A stretch of 9,659 nt of DNA from Clostridiales bacterium (GTDB lineage Bacteria > Bacillota > Clostridia > Oscillospirales > Butyricicoccaceae): assembly GCA_004555915.1 (NCBI GenBank), contig SFJM01000055.1:1-9659 (forward strand), read 5' to 3'. This document shows positions 5,821-9,659 of this stretch, piece by piece. Position numbers and translations under genes: made by a program. Positions within the stretch are counted from its first letter, which is position 1. Each line of letters begins with the position of its first letter. The notes beneath the pieces were generated by a model. The model was not told the DNA's origin, made no database searches, and saw only the letters and a program-made list of their open reading frames with translations.

Positions 5821-6744
5821 ATGATAAAATACTATCATGGAACAGGAAAGCGCGGCCTGTATTTTGAAGGATGGTATCTGAAGCACCAGACCAAAGAGGG
5901 CGGCGCACTTGCTCTGATTCCGGCGGTTCATATTGACCGTTCGGGACGGCGCAGTGCGTCGCTTCAGGTCATTTCAGACAATCAGGCGTGGTGGCTGGAA
6001 TATCCGGACACGGAATTCTGTGCTTCGGAGCAGGCATTCCGGATTCAACTGGGGAAAAACCTTTTCACCAGCCAGAGAATGTGGCTGAATGTGGAACGAG
6101 AGGGGCTTTCTCTGTGCGGCACTCTGCGCTACGGGCAGTTTACACCACTCAAATCGGATATTATGGGCCCGTTTCGCTTTCTTCCCGGCATGGAATGCTC
6201 GCATGGTGTCATCAGTATGGGGCATTCACTGGAGGGAACACTGGCGCTGAACGGGAAAAAGCTGGATTTTTCCGGCGGGACGGGATACATTGAAACCGAC
6301 CGAGGCAGATCGTTTCCCAGCGCCTATCTCTGGACACAATGCACCTGGCAGGAGCCGCAGAGCGTCAGTCTGATGCTCTCGATTGCCGCCATCCCCATGG
6401 CAGTGGGGAGCTTTACCGGGTGTATCTGTGCAATTGTTTACGATGGACGGGAATACCGCCTTGCCACCTACCGCGGCGCGCGGGTAGAACAATGGTCAGA
6501 AAGCGGCGCAGAGATTCGACAGGGTAAGTACAGATTAGAGACAGAACTGCTGGAAGAGTATAAATGTCCCCTGCATGCGCCTGTGGAAGGAAGCATGGGA
6601 CGCACCATCCACGAAAGCCTCTGCGCGAAAGTGCGATACCGCTTCTGGTGCGGAGAAACGCTCCTGTTTGAACACACAGACTGCCGCGCCAGCTTTGAAT
6701 ACGCGGACGAAAGGAATCATCATGGCCAATCAACTGCAATATGA
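5821..6744 (+). CDS. Tocopherol cyclase family protein
   Basis: This 307-residue protein resembles the bacterial branch of the tocopherol cyclase (VTE1-like) family. Signatures are FEGWYLKHQ (15-23) near the N-terminus, GPFRFLPGMECSHGVISMGHSL in the middle, and GYIETDRGRSFPSAYLW (155-171), which is the best conserved block of the family. The rest is a beta-rich lipocalin-like barrel pattern. No signal peptide is seen, so it is probably cytoplasmic. Firmicutes make no tocopherol, so the true substrate is unknown, plausibly a lipid or quinone-like molecule. The start at 5821 has only a weak GGGTGAG three bases upstream; no better in-frame start keeps the FEGWY motif. Its last 23 bases overlap the YyaL gene, suggesting coupled translation. 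Confidence 0.85.
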   Translation: MIKYYHGTGKRGLYFEGWYLKHQTKEGGALALIPAVHIDRSGRRSASLQVISDNQAWWLEYPDTEFCASEQAFRIQLGKNLFTSQRMWLNVEREGLSLCGTLRYGQFTPLKSDIMGPFRFLPGMECSHGVISMGHSLEGTLALNGKKLDFSGGTGYIETDRGRSFPSAYLWTQCTWQEPQSVSLMLSIAAIPMAVGSFTGCICAIVYDGREYRLATYRGARVEQWSESGAEIRQGKYRLETELLEEYKCPLHAPVEGSMGRTIHESLCAKVRYRFWCGETLLFEHTDCRASFEYADERNHHGQSTAI

Positions 6745-8707
6745 AAAATCACCCTATCTGCTTCAGCATGCGGAAAATCCTGTGGACTGGCGTCCATGGG
6801 GAATCGTGGCTCTGGAAGAAGCCAAACGGGAGGACAAGCCCATTTTTCTGAGCATCGGTTACTCCACCTGTCACTGGTGTCATGTCATGGCGCATGAGTC
6901 ATTTGAAACGGAAGAGGTAGCGGAGATGCTCAACCGTACCTTTATTCCAATCAAAGTTGACCGGGAGGAGCGTCCCGATGTGGATGCGGTTTATATGGCG
7001 GCATGCATTGCCATGAACGGTTCCGGCGGCTGGCCGCTCACTGTGCTTCTGACACCTGACCAGAAGCCGTTCTGGGCGGGCACATATCTGCCGAAACCGC
7101 AATTGATGTCTCTGCTGGAGCAGGCAGACCGGCGCTGGCGGGAAAACCGCGGGCAGTTGATTTCTGCGGGAGATATGCTGACGGAGCATTTGCGTCAGGA
7201 AGAAGCAGTACGGCCCGATGCACCCAGCCGTGCGCTTGTTGAGAAGGGAGTTGCTCTGTTTGTGCAGAGCTTTGACCGGCAATGGGGCGGCTTCGGACAG
7301 GCTCCCAAATTCCCGACAGCGCACAATCTGCTGTTTCTCCTGCGATATGCACGCCTGACGGGAAATCATCGGGTACAGGAAATGGCAGAGCTGACGCTGG
7401 AGCATATGTACCGCGGCGGGTTATTTGACCATGTGGGCGGCGGATTTTCCCGTTATTCCACCGACCGACAATGGCTGGTGCCCCATTTCGAGAAGATGCT
7501 CTACGACAATGCATTGCTGGCACTTGCCTATACGGAGGCCTGGAACCAGACCCATCAGGATTACTGCCGGGAGGTGGCCTGCCGCACGCTGGACTATGTC
7601 CTCGCGGAGCTGACAGACCCACAGGGCGGCTTTTACTGTGGGCAGGATGCGGACAGCGACGGCGTGGAAGGCAAATATTATGTCTTTTCACCGGAGGAAA
7701 TCGCCGCAGTTGTTGGCGAGAAACAGGGACAAGCCTTTTGCCGGCGGTTCGGCATCACAGATGCCGGAAATTTTGAAGGAAAGAGTATCCCAAATCTAAT
7801 CGGTACGCCGGACTGGGAACAGGAACCGGAGGACATCAAAGCGCTGCGGAAACAGCTGTATGCATACCGAAAAGAGCGGACAAGCCTGCATCGGGACGAT
7901 AAGGTGCTCACTTCGTGGAACGGTCTGATGATCGCAGCGCTTGCCCGTGCGGGATTGATTCTGGATGAATCCCGCTATCTGGACGCGGCAGAACAGGCAG
8001 TTGCCTTTATCAGAAAGAATTTGAAAGACATCAACGGACGCTTGCTTGCCCGCTGGCGCGATGGGGAAGCGGCCCATCCGGGCAAGCTGGAGGACTACGC
8101 GTTTTACACATGGGGACTGCTGGAGCTTTACGAAGCGACCTTCCACGTGGATTATCTGGAGGAAGCCTGCGCACTGGCGGAGCAGTTGCTAAAGCTCTTT
8201 TTCGATCACGAACAGGGCGGCTTCTATCCGTATGCAAAGGATGGAGAACAACTGATTACCCGCAACAAAGAGGTCTATGACGGCGCGATGCCCTCGGGCA
8301 ATTCCGTAGCGGCATTGGTGCTTTCCCGATTGGTACGGTTAACCGGAGAAACTCACTGGATGCAAGCGTCAGAACGTCAGTTCTCTTATCTGGCGGGAGC
8401 AATTCAGGGATATCCGGCGGGATACAGCTTTGCGCTTCTGGCATTGCTGGAGGAGCTCTGGCCGACAGCGGAGCTGGTATGCGCGGCAGACAAAATTCCG
8501 AAAGACCTGACAGACTTCCTCAGGGAACATGCCTGCGGGATTACAGTGCTGGTGAAAACGCCGACGGATGAAACCCGGCTTGCCGCACTGGCACCATTCA
8601 CTTCGGAATATCCCATCCCGGCGGCAGGAGTCCGGTACTATCTGTGCCGGGGAAAAACCTGCGAACGTCCGGCGGAAACCATTGCAGAACTGGAAAAGCT
8701 GATGTAA
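6722..8707 (+). CDS. yyaL: YyaL / DUF255 thioredoxin-domain protein
   Basis: This 661-residue protein belongs to the YyaL/spermatogenesis-associated protein 20 family. Residues 1 to about 165 are the thioredoxin-like DUF255 domain: YEKSPYLLQHAENPVDW, the redox motif C50-H-W-C53 within GYSTCHWCHVMAHESF, VDREERPDVDAVY, and GGWPLTVLLTPDQKPFWAGTY. The rest is an (alpha/alpha)6-barrel region like N-acylglucosamine 2-epimerases: GGFGQAPKFP, GGGFSRYSTD, VPHFEKMLYDNALL, GQDADSDGVEGKYYVF, LTSWNGLMIAALARAG and GAMPSGNSVAA. ATG 6722 is chosen because family members begin just before the NEKSPYLLQHA block and AAGGA lies upstream; the open frame runs further up (6575) but only through the preceding gene. 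The length is normal and the gene looks intact. The biochemical activity of the family is not settled; redox or sugar-modifying roles are inferred. It closes the cassette ahead of a terminator. Confidence 0.95.
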   Translation: MANQLQYEKSPYLLQHAENPVDWRPWGIVALEEAKREDKPIFLSIGYSTCHWCHVMAHESFETEEVAEMLNRTFIPIKVDREERPDVDAVYMAACIAMNGSGGWPLTVLLTPDQKPFWAGTYLPKPQLMSLLEQADRRWRENRGQLISAGDMLTEHLRQEEAVRPDAPSRALVEKGVALFVQSFDRQWGGFGQAPKFPTAHNLLFLLRYARLTGNHRVQEMAELTLEHMYRGGLFDHVGGGFSRYSTDRQWLVPHFEKMLYDNALLALAYTEAWNQTHQDYCREVACRTLDYVLAELTDPQGGFYCGQDADSDGVEGKYYVFSPEEIAAVVGEKQGQAFCRRFGITDAGNFEGKSIPNLIGTPDWEQEPEDIKALRKQLYAYRKERTSLHRDDKVLTSWNGLMIAALARAGLILDESRYLDAAEQAVAFIRKNLKDINGRLLARWRDGEAAHPGKLEDYAFYTWGLLELYEATFHVDYLEEACALAEQLLKLFFDHEQGGFYPYAKDGEQLITRNKEVYDGAMPSGNSVAALVLSRLVRLTGETHWMQASERQFSYLAGAIQGYPAGYSFALLALLEELWPTAELVCAADKIPKDLTDFLREHACGITVLVKTPTDETRLAALAPFTSEYPIPAAGVRYYLCRGKTCERPAETIAELEKLM

Positions 8708-8770
8708 GGCGCGGGAAATCCATTTCGCTGACAGGCAATTGTTTCCAATACAATTTGTTTTGATATAGAA

Positions 8771-8801
8771 AGCATCAACCGGTGACGGTTGGTGCTTTTT
8801 T
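8771..8801 (+). terminator. Intrinsic terminator of the cargo cassette
   Basis: AGCATCAACC (8771-8780) pairs with GGTTGGTGCT (8787-8796) through ten base pairs, with one G-T wobble and a six-base loop. The last T of the stem is followed by more T, giving a run of six (8796-8801). It is 64 bases after the YyaL stop and is a strong rho-independent terminator by inspection. The stem is nearly symmetric, but the A-rich tract needed for reverse-strand use is short. Confidence 0.9.
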
Positions 8802-8804
8802 CAC

Positions 8805-8822
8805 GCCCGGAGCAATCCGGGC
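8805..8822 (+). other. GC-rich hairpin before the tape measure gene
   Basis: GCCCGGA (8805-8811) pairs perfectly with TCCGGGC (8816-8822) around a GCAA tetraloop, followed by TATTATTTT. It may be a second, weaker terminator or an ancestral phage hairpin that lay between the chaperone and tape measure genes before the cargo was inserted. Confidence 0.55.
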
Positions 8823-8857
8823 TATTATTTTGCCTGATTTCCGGAGGTGATGGACAC

Positions 8858-9659
8858 ATGGCGAGCAGAATCAAGGGCATCACAATCGAAATCGGCGGCG
8901 ACACCACCGGACTGGACAAGGCGCTGAAGTCCGTCAACTCCTCGATTCGCAGATTCTCTGAAAGAGGCGCAGATTCAGGCGAAGCAGCAGCTGGAAAACG
9001 GCACGCTCGGTCAGGACAAGTACGACGCGCTGGAGCGTGAAATCATCGAGACCGAGCAGGAACTGCAGCGATTGCAGCAGCAGGCAGTCACCACCAATGC
9101 CACGCTGGAAAAGATCGATGTGGTGGGCGGCAAAATGGAAAGCGCCGGCAATGCCATTGCGGGCGTCGGAAAGAAGATGTCGATTGCGTCAACCGCGGTT
9201 GCCGGTCTGGGCGTGGCGGCAGTCAAAACCACAGCAGACTTTGATTCTGCTATGAGCCAGGTTGCCGCTGTGTCCGGCGCAACTGGGGATGACCTGCAGG
9301 CGCTTCGGGACAAAGCACGTGAAATGGGAGAAAAGACGAAGTTCTCCGCATCCGAAGCCGCAGAAGCTATGAATTACATGGCAATGGCAGGCTGGAAAAC
9401 CAAGGATATGCTGAACGGCATTGACGGCATTATGAATTTGGCGGCGGCTTCCGGTGAGGATTTGGCGACAACCTCGGATATCGTCACAGATGCCCTTACC
9501 GCGTTCGGATTGTCTGCCAAAGATTCCGGTCATTTTGCGGATATTCTCGCCGCAGCATCATCCAATGCGAACACCAATGTCAGCATGATGGGCGAGACCT
9601 TCAAATACTGTGCTCCGGTTGCCGGTGCGCTGGGCTACAGCGCGGAGGATACGGCGGAA
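8858..9659 (+). pseudogene. Tail tape measure protein, TP901 family, frameshifted and 3'-truncated by window end
   Basis: The tape measure protein sets tail length and helps DNA injection. The start is ATG 8858, seven bases after a strong GGAGGTGA. The first 31 codons (MASRIKGITIEIGGDTTGLD at the start, ending KALKSVNSSIR) match the usual N-terminus, but this frame then runs into unrelated residues and a stop at 9038-9040. From about 8952 the true sequence continues in another frame as DSLKEAQIQAKQQLENGTLG, then ELQRLQQQAVTTNATLEK. The TP901-type core follows: TADFDSAMSQVAAVSGATG, KFSASEAAEAMNYMAMAGW and NTNVSMMGETFKYCAPVAGA. It stays open to 9659. Compared with relatives as I recall them, a coiled-coil segment of a few tens of residues is missing at the junction, so a small out-of-frame deletion is the likely cause; an assembly or base error is the alternative. 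The 3' end lies beyond the window. Confidence 0.85.

Noticed and set aside
6575..6721. Upstream extension of the YyaL frame by 49 residues
   Set aside because: These residues are translated from the end of the tocopherol-cyclase-like gene in another frame; family members start at the MANQLQYEKSPYLLQ position.
8739..8769. Possible promoter TTGTTT with GATATA or TATAGA
   Set aside because: The boxes are poor and a transcript would run straight into the terminator at 8771.
8789..8857. Earlier ATG for the tape measure protein at 8789
   Set aside because: It lies in the terminator's 3' arm and has no binding site; ATG 8858 has GGAGGTGA and begins the family N-terminus.
9037..9255. 72-residue open frame within the tape measure region
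   Set aside because: It is in a different frame from the clear tape measure sequence and resembles nothing.

Overview
The window is the head and tail morphogenesis module of a siphovirus-type prophage, almost certainly in a Clostridia-class Firmicute of moderate GC content (Oscillospiraceae/Ruminococcaceae-like). The evidence is strong AGGAGG-type ribosome binding sites, tightly packed co-directional genes, and protein families typical of that group. This taxonomic call is inference. All genes are on the + strand.

Layout: (1) Positions 1-99 are the 3' end of a group II intron. A 34-nt domain V and a domain VI with a bulged adenosine can both be folded by eye, and the intron sits inside the portal gene. 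The 3' exon of the portal gene runs from 100 to 597. (2) Positions 599-5163 hold the classical HK97-like order: ClpP-type prohead protease, major capsid protein, gp6-like connector, head-tail adaptor, HK97 gp10-like protein, a small tail-completion candidate, major tail protein, and the tail assembly chaperone pair G/GT. G/GT carries an A7 slippery site and a stem-loop for a programmed -1 frameshift. (3) Positions 5192-8801 are a self-contained cargo cassette between the chaperone and the tape measure gene, a position that normally has no cargo. It has its own sigma-A promoter (TTGAAA-17-TATAAA), an HMA-fold protein without CxxC, two tiny paralogous Asn/Lys-rich peptides, a tocopherol-cyclase-family protein, a YyaL/DUF255 thioredoxin-fold protein, and an intrinsic terminator. 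(4) Positions 8858-9659 are the start of the tape measure gene. It is frameshifted after about 31 codons, apparently by a small deletion in the N-terminal coiled coil, and then runs open to the window end.

How it works together: the phage genes would form one late transcript building the capsid, connector and tail. The cargo genes look like a 'moron' (lysogenic conversion) unit transcribed independently from the prophage and host-like in content. The terminator between tail genes and the broken tape measure frame suggest that the prophage is either decaying or, if the frameshift is a sequence error, depends on antitermination. The intron needs splicing to restore the portal protein.

No tRNA, rRNA, CRISPR array or integrase was seen. 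No gene-free stretch exceeds about 150 bases.
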